Source: Myxococcus sp. RHSTA-1-4 | GTDB taxonomy: Bacteria; Myxococcota; Myxococcia; Myxococcales; Myxococcaceae | Assembly: GCF_020037125.1 (NCBI RefSeq) | Contig: NZ_JAIQDG010000024.1 | Location: forward strand, 1 to 64,000 | Direction of reading: 5' to 3' | Length of the DNA stretch: 64,000 nt | Shown here: one piece after another, positions 15,307-24,299 of the stretch | Layout of the letters: each line of letters opens with the position of its first letter | Numbering within the stretch: the stretch's first letter is position 1 | The notes under the pieces: model-generated | What the model was told of the DNA's origin: nothing | What the model saw: only the letters and a program-made list of their open reading frames with translations | Databases searched by the model: none | Program-made: the position numbers and the translations under genes

Positions 15307-17694
15307 TCACCCCACGCGGCGGGGCAGGCGCACGGTGAAGGTGGTGCCGTGCTCCACGGAGGACACCACGTCCACGCTGCCACCGTGGCCGCGGACGATG
15401 TCGCGGACGATGTAGAGCCCCAGGCCGATGCTCCGGCTGGACTGCCCCTCCTTCAGCACGCCACGCGTCATCGGCTCGAACAGGCGCGGCAGCAGCTCCG
15501 GAGGAATGGGGGCTCCACCGTTGAAGATGCTCAGGAACGCGTGCTCGCCGTCCCCGCGCGCGCTCACCTTCACCGGCGCGTCCGCGGGGCTGTACGCCAG
15601 CGCGTTGCCCAGCAGGTTCGTCAGCACCTGGGCGATGCGGTCCGGGTCCCACTCGCCCTTCACCTCGGCGTCCACGTCCAGCTCCACGTGACGCCCGGGG
15701 TGCGCCACCAGCATCTCGTCCAGCACCTGGTGGACCACGTCCCGCATCTCCGTGGGCTGGCGGTGCAACGCGATGCCGCCACCCAGCCGCGCCTTGGTGA
15801 AGTCCAGCAGGTCGCGAATCATCCGCGCCGCGCGCTCGGTGGCCTGGCCAATACGCAGCACCATGCGCTTCTGCGAGTCGGACAGCTCGCCCTTCTTCTC
15901 CAGGAGCCCCGCCGACATGGAGATGGCCGCCAGCGGGTTGCGCAGGTCATGCGAGACGATGCCCACGAGCTGCTGCTCGAACTCGGCGCGCCGCCGCAGC
16001 TCCTCCTGTGAGCGCTGCTGCTCGGCGAACAGCCGCGCGTTTTCAATGGAGAGGGCCGCTTTCGCCGCCAGCTCCTCCAGCAACTCCTGGTCCTCCGCCG
16101 TGAAGCCCGGCCCCGGGCGGATGCGGCCCACCCACAGGGTGCCCGCCACCCGGCCCTGCATGCGAAGGGGCACCAGCACCACGCTGTGGAGCCGCAGTCC
16201 TTCCACCAGCACGCGGAGCTCCGGCTTCAGGGTGGCCGCCACCAGCTCCGGCGTCAGCACGGGGACGAGCCACGACTGTCCGCTCTGCGCCACGCGGCCG
16301 TTGAAGCCCTCGCCCGGGCGGAGGGAGGTCCTCAGCGCCTGGACGACGTCGCTCCCCAGCACCTCGTCCCCGGGGTGGCAGGCCGCCAGCTCCAGCCGCT
16401 CGCCGTCCTCGGACAGCAGGTGGATGGCGCACACGTCCGCCATGTACCGGGAGACCTTGGCGGTGACGGTGTCCAGCAGCCCGCCCAAATCCCGGTTGGT
16501 GACGTTGAACGCGTCGGAGGCCTCGGCCAGCACCTGCAGCCGCTCGGCGGCGGCCCGTGCCTGCTCGTGCGCGCGGCGCTCGTCGGCCGTCAGGCGCACC
16601 CGGTCCAGCGCCTGCGCGCACGCATGCGCCAGCGCGGTGAAGAAGGCCCGGTCCATCTCCGAGAAGACGCGTGCCCGCGTGAAGGACAGGCCCACCGCGC
16701 CCAGCGCCCGTCCCTTCACCAGCAGCGGCAGGGCGATGGCCGCCTCGTGCACGCCCCGCGCGTCCACGTCCGGGTAGCGCTGCCGCCACTCCTCCAGCGA
16801 GCCCACCCACACGGGTTGCTGCTCCCGCACCGACTCGGTGAGCGGGACGGAGGCGGACAGGGGAATCCGCCGCCACGAGGCCAGCACCGCTTCCGGGTAG
16901 CCGATGGAGTCCACCACCTCCAGCGCCTCGCCCGCCTCGTCCAGCAGGTTGACGGCGCCCGCCTTCGCGCCGGCCGCCACCAGCCCCTGCTCGAAGAGCG
17001 CGCGGCACACCTGCGCCACCGTGCCCGCCTCGGACAGCCTGGCGGTGAAGTCCCGCAGCCGGTCGATGTAGCCGGCCGCGCGCAGCGCCGCGTCCCGGGC
17101 CTCGGCCTCCTTCAGCCGCAGCAGCTCCGACTGGGCGCGCACCTGCTGCTGCGCGCGGAACAGCTCCACGAAGACGGACACCTTCGAGCGCAGCACCTCC
17201 GGCGGGAAGGGCTTCTGCAGGAAGTCCACCGCGCCGGTGGAGTAGCCGGTGATGAGCTCCGCGTCGTCCCGGCCGTAGGCCGTCAGGAAGATGATGGGGA
17301 CGTTGCGCGTGCGCTCGCGCTGCTTGATGAGGGCCGCCGTCTCGAAGCCGCTCAGCCCCGCCATGCGCACGTCCAGCAGGATGACGGCGTACTCCTCGCG
17401 CAACAGGAAGCGCAGGGCCTGCTCGCCCGAGGACGCCTTGTCCATCCGCACCCCGAGCGGCTCGAGGATGGCCTCCAGCGACACGAGGTTGGCGGCGTTG
17501 TCGTCCACCAGCAGGACGGCCGGTGCTTCCCCTTCCACCTTGAGCGGCGCGTCCGAGCGCTCGTCGCGCGCCCGCGGGGGGTCCGACAGCTTCAGGCTCG
17601 GCGCGGTCACCCCATGGAGCGAAGGGCCATGGAGCGTGGATGCTCCCAACCGCCTCAGCCACTCCGCCATCGTCGGAATCCCGTCCTGGAACAT
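15307..17694 (-). CDS. Hybrid sensor kinase: receiver, GAF, GAF, HisKA, ATPase
   Basis: This encodes 795 residues from ATG 17694; ATG 17745 and 17670 are alternatives, since no start has a strong ribosome site. A receiver domain near residues 58-170 has its phospho-Asp in ILLDVRMAG (Asp108) and Lys in FLQKPF. Two GAF-like sensor domains follow (about 205-370 and 395-545), joined by coiled coil. HisKA follows with SHDLRNPL (His582), then N-box NLLGNALAYS and GLGLYIVRDI. An N-terminal receiver on a kinase usually means input from another kinase. No transmembrane segment is present. The gene is convergent with the Imm11 gene and no partner is adjacent. Confidence 0.92.
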   Translation of the reverse strand: MFQDGIPTMAEWLRRLGASTLHGPSLHGVTAPSLKLSDPPRARDERSDAPLKVEGEAPAVLLVDDNAANLVSLEAILEPLGVRMDKASSGEQALRFLLREEYAVILLDVRMAGLSGFETAALIKQRERTRNVPIIFLTAYGRDDAELITGYSTGAVDFLQKPFPPEVLRSKVSVFVELFRAQQQVRAQSELLRLKEAEARDAALRAAGYIDRLRDFTARLSEAGTVAQVCRALFEQGLVAAGAKAGAVNLLDEAGEALEVVDSIGYPEAVLASWRRIPLSASVPLTESVREQQPVWVGSLEEWRQRYPDVDARGVHEAAIALPLLVKGRALGAVGLSFTRARVFSEMDRAFFTALAHACAQALDRVRLTADERRAHEQARAAAERLQVLAEASDAFNVTNRDLGGLLDTVTAKVSRYMADVCAIHLLSEDGERLELAACHPGDEVLGSDVVQALRTSLRPGEGFNGRVAQSGQSWLVPVLTPELVAATLKPELRVLVEGLRLHSVVLVPLRMQGRVAGTLWVGRIRPGPGFTAEDQELLEELAAKAALSIENARLFAEQQRSQEELRRRAEFEQQLVGIVSHDLRNPLAAISMSAGLLEKKGELSDSQKRMVLRIGQATERAARMIRDLLDFTKARLGGGIALHRQPTEMRDVVHQVLDEMLVAHPGRHVELDVDAEVKGEWDPDRIAQVLTNLLGNALAYSPADAPVKVSARGDGEHAFLSIFNGGAPIPPELLPRLFEPMTRGVLKEGQSSRSIGLGLYIVRDIVRGHGGSVDVVSSVEHGTTFTVRLPRRVG

Positions 17695-17876
17695 GAAGAA
17701 GCCACCTGGGTGTACGGCCGGCCGAGATTCCAACCGGGAAGCCATCAGACCCAGGTACCGGGTCCGGGGCTTCAGGAACAGCGGACGGCGTAGGATTACA
17801 CCGCCCTTGCTGCCCCCAGGCCCAGGCAGGCGGCAGGGGTACCAGCCAAGCGTGAGCTATCCATCACTCGCGGTGC

Positions 17877-20783
17877 TCAGTAGCGCCCCTTCACCCCGAG
17901 GATGGGGAGGACGATGGGCAGTCCGACGGGCGTCTTCGTCAGGGGCCGCCCACCGCCGCCCTCGTACTCGAAGCCCACCGTCTCCCGGCTGATGGTGACG
18001 TTGAGCATGTCCAGGTAGGCCTCCAGGTTGAAGTTGTCGTAAACCCAGGCCTTGGACAGCCGCACATCGAAGCGGAGGAAGCCCGGCAGCCGGTCCACCC
18101 GGTCCCGGTCCGCCTTTATCCACGCGGGCCGGCCGGCGGCGTCCACGCCCTGCCGGTGCGTGGGCGTGCCCAGCGCGCTGTACTCCGGGCGGCCGGTGTT
18201 GAAGTGCACCACCCCGCCCACGGTGACGCTGTTGGAGAACTTGTAGCTGAGCACCAGGTTGACGATGTGCGTCTGGTCGAAGACGAAGGGCAGCTCCGCC
18301 TCGTCCTCGCCAATGGCGTTGCCCTCCGCGTCGTAGCGCTGGAAGCGCGTCTGGCGCGTGCTGCGCTGCAACGAGTACGACAGCCAGCCGAACCAGTTGT
18401 CCCCCAGCGGGTGGCGGATGAGCAGCTCCAGGCCATACGCCATGCCGCTGCTGGTGAAGTCCGGGAAGTCGATGTCCGAGCGGTCCGGAATCCAGCCCCC
18501 GTCATCGTCGTCCTCCTGCTGGAGCGCGCGGCGGCGGGAGCGCGTGCCGCCCACGCCGGGGGCCGCCTCCCCGTCCTCGGGCGGCATGTCCGGGTCCACC
18601 TCGTCCACGAGCATCTCGTCGGAGAAGGGCGTCAGCTCGATGGTGCGCAGCATGGGGTTGACGTAGAGGTCCAGCCCCACCTCCAGGTCCTTCCACGCCT
18701 TCCACTCGGCGCCCACGGAGACCTGGACGCCCTCCTGGAGCCCCAGCAGCAGGCTGCCCACGTCCACCACCGGCAGGCTGATGAGCGAGGTGGGCGGCTG
18801 GTGGAAGAGGCCCGCGCCTCCCTTGAGGGTGAGCCGGTCGGACATCTTGCGGCGCACGGTGAGGCGCGGCTCCAGCGCTTCGCGGTCGATGCCGGGGGAC
18901 AGGTGGTAGTTGTCCACGCGCAGGCCGGGCACCACGGACCATTTGTCGTCGGGCTGCCACACCAGCTCCACCCACGCGCCCATGAAGGTGCCCAGGGCCA
19001 CCGGGGCCGTCTCCACCGGCAGGCCGCCGTCATTCCCCTCGCTGACGAGGTCGACGATGGCGCGCTTGTGGTCCACGTCCGCGCCCGCGCGCACGGCCAC
19101 GCGCGGAGACAGCGTCGCGGTGTAGCCCAGGCGCGCGGACCAGGTGCCCTGGTCGATGTAGACGGCGTTGGCGTTGTCGGCCACGTCCTCGTTGATGACG
19201 GCGAAGCGGTCCAGCCCCCACGTCGCGCCCACCTCCAGCTCACCGGGGCCCAGCGGGTGCCGGTGCCGCAGGTCCACGCGGTGGAAGATGATGGACTGGA
19301 GCGAGGTGCTGCTGAGCTCATCCTGCGCCTCGGTGCCGAAGGTGTCCGAGGAGCCGAAGGCGAACAGCCGCAGCTTGCCGCGGCCGACGTCCTGCTCCAC
19401 GCGCGCCTGGTAGTCCCAGAAGTCCAGCACCACCTTGGGGTTCTCCCGGCCCGGCGCCGGCGGGGACTGGAGGCTGTTGGCGGCCAGCGCGATGAGCCAC
19501 GGCGTGTACGAGTAGCGGCCGGCGAGGCTGACGTTGGTGCCGCTGTCCTCGAAGGGCGTCTCGAGGAAGAAGCCCGCGTTGATGAGGTCCGCGTAGGCGC
19601 TGCCGTGGACGCCGTCGTCGCGCGGCCGGCTGAGGCGCCCGTCGATGGCGCCGCCCATCAGCCGCCCGTACTTCGGCGGCGGCGTGCCCGCGTAGAAGTC
19701 GATGGAGTCGATGAAGTCCGGGTGGATGACGGCCGGCCCGAGGAAGAGGTGGAAGAGGATGGGGACGCGGATGCCGTCCAGGAAGTAGCCGGTGGACGCG
19801 GGCTGGCTGCCGCGCACCACCGGGTAGGCCACGCCGGACAGCATGCTGCCCACGCCCGGCATCAGCATGACGACGCGGAACGGGTCGCCCATGGTGCCGG
19901 GCACCTCTCGCAGCTCCGCGTCATGCAGGGTGACGCGGCTCACCTCGGTGCGCTCGCGGTCCGCGCGCACCACCGTCTCGTACGGGTTGATGACGAGCGG
20001 CTCCAGCCCGTACACCACCTCCAGGGCCTCCTTCGCGCTCAGCGTCTCGCGGAAGACGAAGGGCTTGTGGCCGGGCGCCACCACGCGCACCTTGTGCGAG
20101 CCCTGGGGCCAGCGCGCCTCGAAGCGGCCCTGTGCGTCCGCCTGCACCGGCGCGTCCGGCAGCACGTCCGACAGCAGCACCGCGCCGGGGATGGGACGGC
20201 GGTTTCCCTTGGTGCGCACCAGGCCGCGCAGGGTGACGGGCCCCTCGGGCGCCACCCCGCCGTCGGCGGCCACCACCGGCAGGGGCGCCTCGAAGCGGTA
20301 CTCGAAGAAGAGGCGCACCTGGACGGGCTGCCCTTCCAGCGTGGCCGGCGTGAAGCGCAGCGAGGGCGCGGCGTGCAGCGCGGCCCTGTCCAGCAGCGGG
20401 TGCAGGGGCTCCACCAGCGTGGCGGACTCCACCTCGCCGGCCTCGTCGAGGAGCAGCTCCAGCTTCACGACGCCCGCCACGCCCTCCGCCGCGAGCCCGG
20501 GCGGATAGGGCGCGGGTGAGTCCGCCACCAGTGACGGCGGCACGAAGGCCGGCCGGGCCACGCCCGCGTCCCCGGTGTCCGCCTGGGCGCCCGGGTCCAC
20601 CGCCCAGCCCGCGTCCGTGCGCCGGAGCTCCACCTCCGTGAGGACCTCGGTGGCCACGGCCCCGTCGGACGCGCCCCCGTCGGGCACGTCCTGGGCGCTC
20701 GCCGCGAGCACGGGCACGAGCAGCACCAGCGCCACCGCCAGCGCACACACGCCGGGCCTCCGCCCCCTCTGTCCACGAGTCAT
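17877..20783 (-). CDS. TonB-dependent outer-membrane receptor with N-terminal TonB-C-like domain
   Basis: This encodes 968 residues from ATG 20783 (GTG 20792, with GAAGG upstream, is equally possible). A signal peptide ends near residue 30. Residues 90-165 look like a TonB C-terminal domain (YPPGLAAEGVAGVVKLEL, SLRFTPATLEGQPVQVRLFF), followed by a carboxypeptidase-regulatory-like strand domain (about 184-270), a plug (NPYETVVRADRERTEV, VRGSQPASTGYFLDGIRVP) and a 22-strand barrel ending in the aromatic GVKGRY. Such receptors take up large nutrients or metals through the outer membrane. The attached TonB-C-like domain is usually on the energy-transducer partner, so its presence here is unusual. 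Divergent from an ompA-type gene. Confidence 0.87.
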   Translation of the reverse strand: MTRGQRGRRPGVCALAVALVLLVPVLAASAQDVPDGGASDGAVATEVLTEVELRRTDAGWAVDPGAQADTGDAGVARPAFVPPSLVADSPAPYPPGLAAEGVAGVVKLELLLDEAGEVESATLVEPLHPLLDRAALHAAPSLRFTPATLEGQPVQVRLFFEYRFEAPLPVVAADGGVAPEGPVTLRGLVRTKGNRRPIPGAVLLSDVLPDAPVQADAQGRFEARWPQGSHKVRVVAPGHKPFVFRETLSAKEALEVVYGLEPLVINPYETVVRADRERTEVSRVTLHDAELREVPGTMGDPFRVVMLMPGVGSMLSGVAYPVVRGSQPASTGYFLDGIRVPILFHLFLGPAVIHPDFIDSIDFYAGTPPPKYGRLMGGAIDGRLSRPRDDGVHGSAYADLINAGFFLETPFEDSGTNVSLAGRYSYTPWLIALAANSLQSPPAPGRENPKVVLDFWDYQARVEQDVGRGKLRLFAFGSSDTFGTEAQDELSSTSLQSIIFHRVDLRHRHPLGPGELEVGATWGLDRFAVINEDVADNANAVYIDQGTWSARLGYTATLSPRVAVRAGADVDHKRAIVDLVSEGNDGGLPVETAPVALGTFMGAWVELVWQPDDKWSVVPGLRVDNYHLSPGIDREALEPRLTVRRKMSDRLTLKGGAGLFHQPPTSLISLPVVDVGSLLLGLQEGVQVSVGAEWKAWKDLEVGLDLYVNPMLRTIELTPFSDEMLVDEVDPDMPPEDGEAAPGVGGTRSRRRALQQEDDDDGGWIPDRSDIDFPDFTSSGMAYGLELLIRHPLGDNWFGWLSYSLQRSTRQTRFQRYDAEGNAIGEDEAELPFVFDQTHIVNLVLSYKFSNSVTVGGVVHFNTGRPEYSALGTPTHRQGVDAAGRPAWIKADRDRVDRLPGFLRFDVRLSKAWVYDNFNLEAYLDMLNVTISRETVGFEYEGGGGRPLTKTPVGLPIVLPILGVKGRY

Positions 20784-21031
20784 GTGCTTCACATTGCCTT
20801 CAGGTCGGCCCCTGAGTGCCCCATGACGCCAGGGACGCGGCGGGGTGACAAGCATCCCCGGGTGGAGCGGCCCGCCTGGTCGCTCCCGAGCGTTCGAAGT
20901 TCCCCGCTTCCGTCGGCGGGTGGACGCCGCGACGCGCCGCGTCCGGGCACGGACACGCGGCCTGCCCCCGAGGGAGGGAGGACGCCCGGGCGAGCGCTCC
21001 ACACGTTTCCATCACCCCGGAGCCCCCGCAT

Positions 21032-22603
21032 ATGAGACTCGCACCCCCTTCGTTCTCGGGCCGGCTGGCCTGTGCCGTCCTGTCGCTCATCCTTCCGGGC
21101 ACCGCCGCGCTGGCCGACGAGCCACCGCCGCTGCCCGCCTTCGACCTCGAGCGCCTCACGGTGTCCCCCACCTCGCGCGGGGCGCTGCTGGGCTCCTCCG
21201 GCCTGCTGCTGGAGCCCGGCGCGCTGCGGCTGGCGGTGGTGACGCACTACCAGCACCAGCCGCTCGTCATGGTGCGCGGCGGGCGCCGCGTGGGCGAGGT
21301 GGTGCGTGAGCGTGCGCTGCTGCACCTGGCGGCGGCCGTGTCGCCCCACCCGCGGCTGGAAGTGGGTGCGTCGGTGCCGGTGCTGGTGGCCCAGGGGGGC
21401 ATGTCGCTGGCGGGGCTCGGGCTGGGGGAGCTGCGGCGCTCGGGAATGGGCACGCCGCTGCTGCGCGCGCGCGTGGGCCTGCTGCGCGAGGAGGACGGCG
21501 CGCTGGTGGACCTGGCCGCGGAGGTGGACACGGGCCTGCCGCTGGGGCGGCGGGAAGCACTGCTGGGCGATGGACGCTGGAGCGTGTCGCCCCGCCTCGC
21601 GGTGGGCCGCACGTTCGACCGGATGCGCGTGTCGCTGGAAGCGGGGGCGCGGCTGCGTGAGCGGGTGCGGGTGGGCTCGCATTCGGTGGGCTCGGAGGTG
21701 CCGTTCGCGCTGGGGGTGACGAACGTGGATGGCTCGCTGCGCGGCGAGCTGAGCCTGCGCGCCGCCGCGCCCCTCACCGGCGGCGGCCTCTGGTCCGGCG
21801 AGGTGCTGGCCGGAGCGCGCTACCTCTTCAGCGAGCACTTCGAGGTGTTCGCCCTCGGAGGTCCCGGCATCGGCGTGGCGCCCGGCGTGCCGGCGTTCCG
21901 GGTGCTGGCGGGCGTGGGCTTCGACCCGCTGCCGCTGCTTCCCTCGAAGGCGCCGCCGGTGCCCGTGCCCGTCCTCGCGCGCGAGCCGGAGAGCGGAGAC
22001 ACCCGGGAGGGACTGCCCGGTGACGGGGCGCTGGCCCTGGCGGAGCCTCCCGCCGTGGAGGACGGCGCGGCGCCCCCGGAGCCGGACGTCGAGTCGGTGC
22101 CGGACCAGGACGAGGACACGGTGGCGGACGGAGTGGACAACTGCCCGCGCGAGCCGGGCCCCCCGTCCAACCAGGGCTGCCCGGAGTCGGTGCGGCAGGT
22201 GGTGTTCCTCACGGAGAAGAAGCTGGAGATTACCGAGCGCGTCTTCTTCGCCTTCGACCGGGCGGAGGTGCTGCCGCGCTCGTACCCGCTGATGGACCAG
22301 GTGGCGAAGGTGCTGCTGGAGCACCCGGAATTGGAGCAGGTGGTGGTGGAGGGGCACACCGACAACATCGGCGGCGCGGAGTACAACCGGCGCCTGTCCC
22401 AGGCGCGCGCGGAGTCGGTGTGCCGCGAGCTGGAGCGCCGCGGGGTGGAGGCGAAGCGGCTGCGCGCGGTGGGCCGGGGCCTGGACGTGCCCGCGGACAC
22501 CAACGACACCGCCGCGGGGCGCGAGCGCAACCGCCGGGTGGAGTTCCACATCGTTCCCCCCACCACCGCGATGCCGGGCAGCGCCCGGGAGGCCACGCCA
22601 TGA
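21032..22603 (+). CDS. OmpA family outer-membrane protein with TSP3 calcium-binding repeat
   Basis: This encodes 523 residues, with a signal peptide (residues 1-29) and GGAG upstream of the ATG. Residues 30-310 form beta strands of a barrel-like domain with alternating hydrophobic segments. A Pro/Glu-rich linker leads to an acidic thrombospondin type 3 element (DQDEDTVADGVDNCP, a calcium-binding pattern). The C-terminal OmpA domain (VFFAFDRAEVLP, VVVEGHTDNIGG, RLSQARAESV, NRRVEFHIV) is the part that grips peptidoglycan. The stop overlaps the start of the next gene as ATGA, so the two are co-translated. It probably ties the outer membrane to the wall and displays the partner protein. Confidence 0.88.
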   Translation: MRLAPPSFSGRLACAVLSLILPGTAALADEPPPLPAFDLERLTVSPTSRGALLGSSGLLLEPGALRLAVVTHYQHQPLVMVRGGRRVGEVVRERALLHLAAAVSPHPRLEVGASVPVLVAQGGMSLAGLGLGELRRSGMGTPLLRARVGLLREEDGALVDLAAEVDTGLPLGRREALLGDGRWSVSPRLAVGRTFDRMRVSLEAGARLRERVRVGSHSVGSEVPFALGVTNVDGSLRGELSLRAAAPLTGGGLWSGEVLAGARYLFSEHFEVFALGGPGIGVAPGVPAFRVLAGVGFDPLPLLPSKAPPVPVPVLAREPESGDTREGLPGDGALALAEPPAVEDGAAPPEPDVESVPDQDEDTVADGVDNCPREPGPPSNQGCPESVRQVVFLTEKKLEITERVFFAFDRAEVLPRSYPLMDQVAKVLLEHPELEQVVVEGHTDNIGGAEYNRRLSQARAESVCRELERRGVEAKRLRAVGRGLDVPADTNDTAAGRERNRRVEFHIVPPTTAMPGSAREATP

Positions 22604-23421
22604 TTGCCCCGCTGACTTTCGCCGTCGTTCGCGCCCGGCTGCTGCAGGTGCTTGGTGGACTCGCGCTGTGGGTGGTGGCCGCGGTGGCCGTGCCTCCGGC
22701 CTTCGCGGGAGACCGGAACGCGCCGGAAACGACCATCGTCACGGGCCCGGACCTCGAGACTCCGTCCACCACGGCCGACTTCACGTTCGAGTCCACCGCG
22801 GACCGGGCCGCGTTCTTCTGCATGCTGGATGACTCTCCGGAGTTCGTCTCCTGCGAGACCCCATGGCATGTGGAGGGGCTCGCGCCCGGGGCGCATGTGC
22901 TCTGGGTCTACTCGCTCGACCTGAAATCGGAGCTGGCGGACCAGACCCCCGCCATGTGGGAGTGGACGGTGGTGGAGGGCCCGCCGGCCGACGCGGGCAG
23001 CCCGGATGCGGGCTCCCCGGGCGGCGACGGTGGCCCGGGTGGGGAGACAGATGGCGGCGTACCTGGAGGTGACGCGGGCACGGGCGACGAGGACGCGGGC
23101 TCGTCCGACGCGGGCAGCCCGGATGCGGGCTCCTCGGGCGGCGACGGTGGCCCCTCGGGGAATGAGGACGCGGGCACGTCGGGCAACGAGGACGCAGGCA
23201 GTCCGGCTGGGGACGCGGGGACGGAGGACGCGGGCTCACCGGGTGGCGGCGCCGATGGGGGAGACGAACAGCCGGGTCCTCCGCCTTCCGACGATGGGGT
23301 GCCGCCAGAGGCGCTGGACTACCTGGGTGGCGGGGTGGGCTGCACGGGCGCCCCGGCGCCTGGAGCACTGGCCGGGTTGTTGTTGCTGGCCTGGGTATTC
23401 CGCCGCCGCCACCGGCGCTGA
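22600..23421 (+). CDS. MYXO-CTERM surface protein with Asp/Ala/Gly/Ser-rich stalk
   Basis: This encodes 273 residues, with its start ATG overlapping the ompA-type stop (ATGA). The signal peptide ends at AFAGD. A small folded domain (DRNAPETTIVTGP, TFESTADRAAFFCMLDD, CETPWHVEGLAPGAHVLWV) resembles an Ig-like bacterial surface domain. Then come about 100 residues of DAGS/GDGG repeats. The C-terminus is a MYXO-CTERM sorting tag: a Cys-containing motif (GVGCTGAPAP), a hydrophobic helix (GALAGLLLLAWVF) and RRRHRR. In myxobacteria such tags are processed and lipidated, and the protein ends up on the cell surface. The repeat stalk would hold the folded domain away from the membrane. Confidence 0.82.
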   Translation: MIAPLTFAVVRARLLQVLGGLALWVVAAVAVPPAFAGDRNAPETTIVTGPDLETPSTTADFTFESTADRAAFFCMLDDSPEFVSCETPWHVEGLAPGAHVLWVYSLDLKSELADQTPAMWEWTVVEGPPADAGSPDAGSPGGDGGPGGETDGGVPGGDAGTGDEDAGSSDAGSPDAGSSGGDGGPSGNEDAGTSGNEDAGSPAGDAGTEDAGSPGGGADGGDEQPGPPPSDDGVPPEALDYLGGGVGCTGAPAPGALAGLLLLAWVFRRRHRR

Positions 23422-23478
23422 TGCTCCGCTGGAGTCAGGCGGGCCCGGCGCGGCTCCATGCCTCCGCGCACCGGGGCC

Positions 23479-23943
23479 TCACCGCTGGGGGAGGATGGCG
23501 GAGGCGACCTGGTTCATCAGCTTGAGCTGGCCACGCGACATGCGGCGCAGCGTCCGCAGCAGCCGGCGCATCTCCGGCATGTGGTCCTTGTCCTGGGAGT
23601 CCTCCTCCCACAGCGAGGCGCCGGCCGCCGCCGCCGTGACGAGCCCCATCCCCACGTCCGCGGAGAGCCGCAGCGCGAGGCACAGGCGGAACAGCGTGGG
23701 CACGCTGGGCATCATCCGCCCCCGCTCCATGCGCCCGTAGACCTCCGCCGCGATGCCGACGCGCTCGGCCACATCCGCCTGCGTCAGCCCCGCGCTCATC
23801 CGCGCGGCCCGGGCCGCCTCGCCGACACTCGCCGCCAGGCGCTTCTCCAGTTGCTGGCGCGACCTCCGGGCACGGTCGCCGGGGCCAAGGCGGGGCCGGG
23901 GCCGCTCGCGGGGGGAAGCAGAACCTTTTGGGTGGGTTTTCAT
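23479..23943 (-). CDS. XRE-family helix-turn-helix regulator
   Basis: This encodes 154 residues. A basic, disordered N-terminus leads into a Cro/CI-type HTH at about residues 42-95 (AARMSAGLTQADVAERVGIA, then YGRMERGRMMPSVPTLFRL). The C-terminal 50 residues are helical with no known sensor domain. It is a cytoplasmic DNA-binding protein. The gene is convergent with the MYXO-CTERM gene and divergent from a Ser/Thr kinase gene 356 bp away, which is a possible target. A TATAAG -10-like hexamer on the minus strand (23961-23966) sits 18 bp before its start. Confidence 0.85.
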   Translation of the reverse strand: MKTHPKGSASPRERPRPRLGPGDRARRSRQQLEKRLAASVGEAARAARMSAGLTQADVAERVGIAAEVYGRMERGRMMPSVPTLFRLCLALRLSADVGMGLVTAAAAGASLWEEDSQDKDHMPEMRRLLRTLRRMSRGQLKLMNQVASAILPQR

Positions 23944-24299
23944 GCGCGAGTTCCACCCGACTTATAACCCAGCAAGTCAGCACGCGATATACCGATATGG
24001 CGGGTAGTCTCCCGGACGGGAAGCCCACTCGGACACGGAGTGCACGGAACCCGCGCCCGGGGCCTCCACCCCGCCCGCATGCGGAGCATCACACCCACCG
24101 CGGAGCACATCCCTCCGAGGCGGCGAAGGGCCCGGAAGGCCGCCACGCCTCGAACACGACCTGACAGGCAACCCTCTCAGCGAGTGAGAGCGTTCCGGGG
24201 CAGGCACTACCCACCGGGTGACTTCTGGACGTGGGACGACCATACTCCGAAGGTGAGCCGCCGGACCCAAGAGGTCCGTCGGGCCCGAGGAGAGCCGCC
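23944..24299. promoter_or_regulatory. Long divergent region between XRE regulator and Ser/Thr kinase
   Basis: The 356 bp hold no convincing gene. An AT-rich patch at 23961-23999 contains CTTATAA (a minus-strand TATAAG -10 candidate for the regulator) and the close direct repeat GATAT-ACC-GATAT at 23986-23998, a possible binding site. The rest is GC-rich leader for the kinase gene. Confidence 0.35.

Noticed and set aside
22980-23280. Repetitive GACGCGGGC-rich DNA as a non-coding satellite
   Set aside because: Codon structure is kept throughout and encodes the D/A/G/S stalk of the MYXO-CTERM protein.
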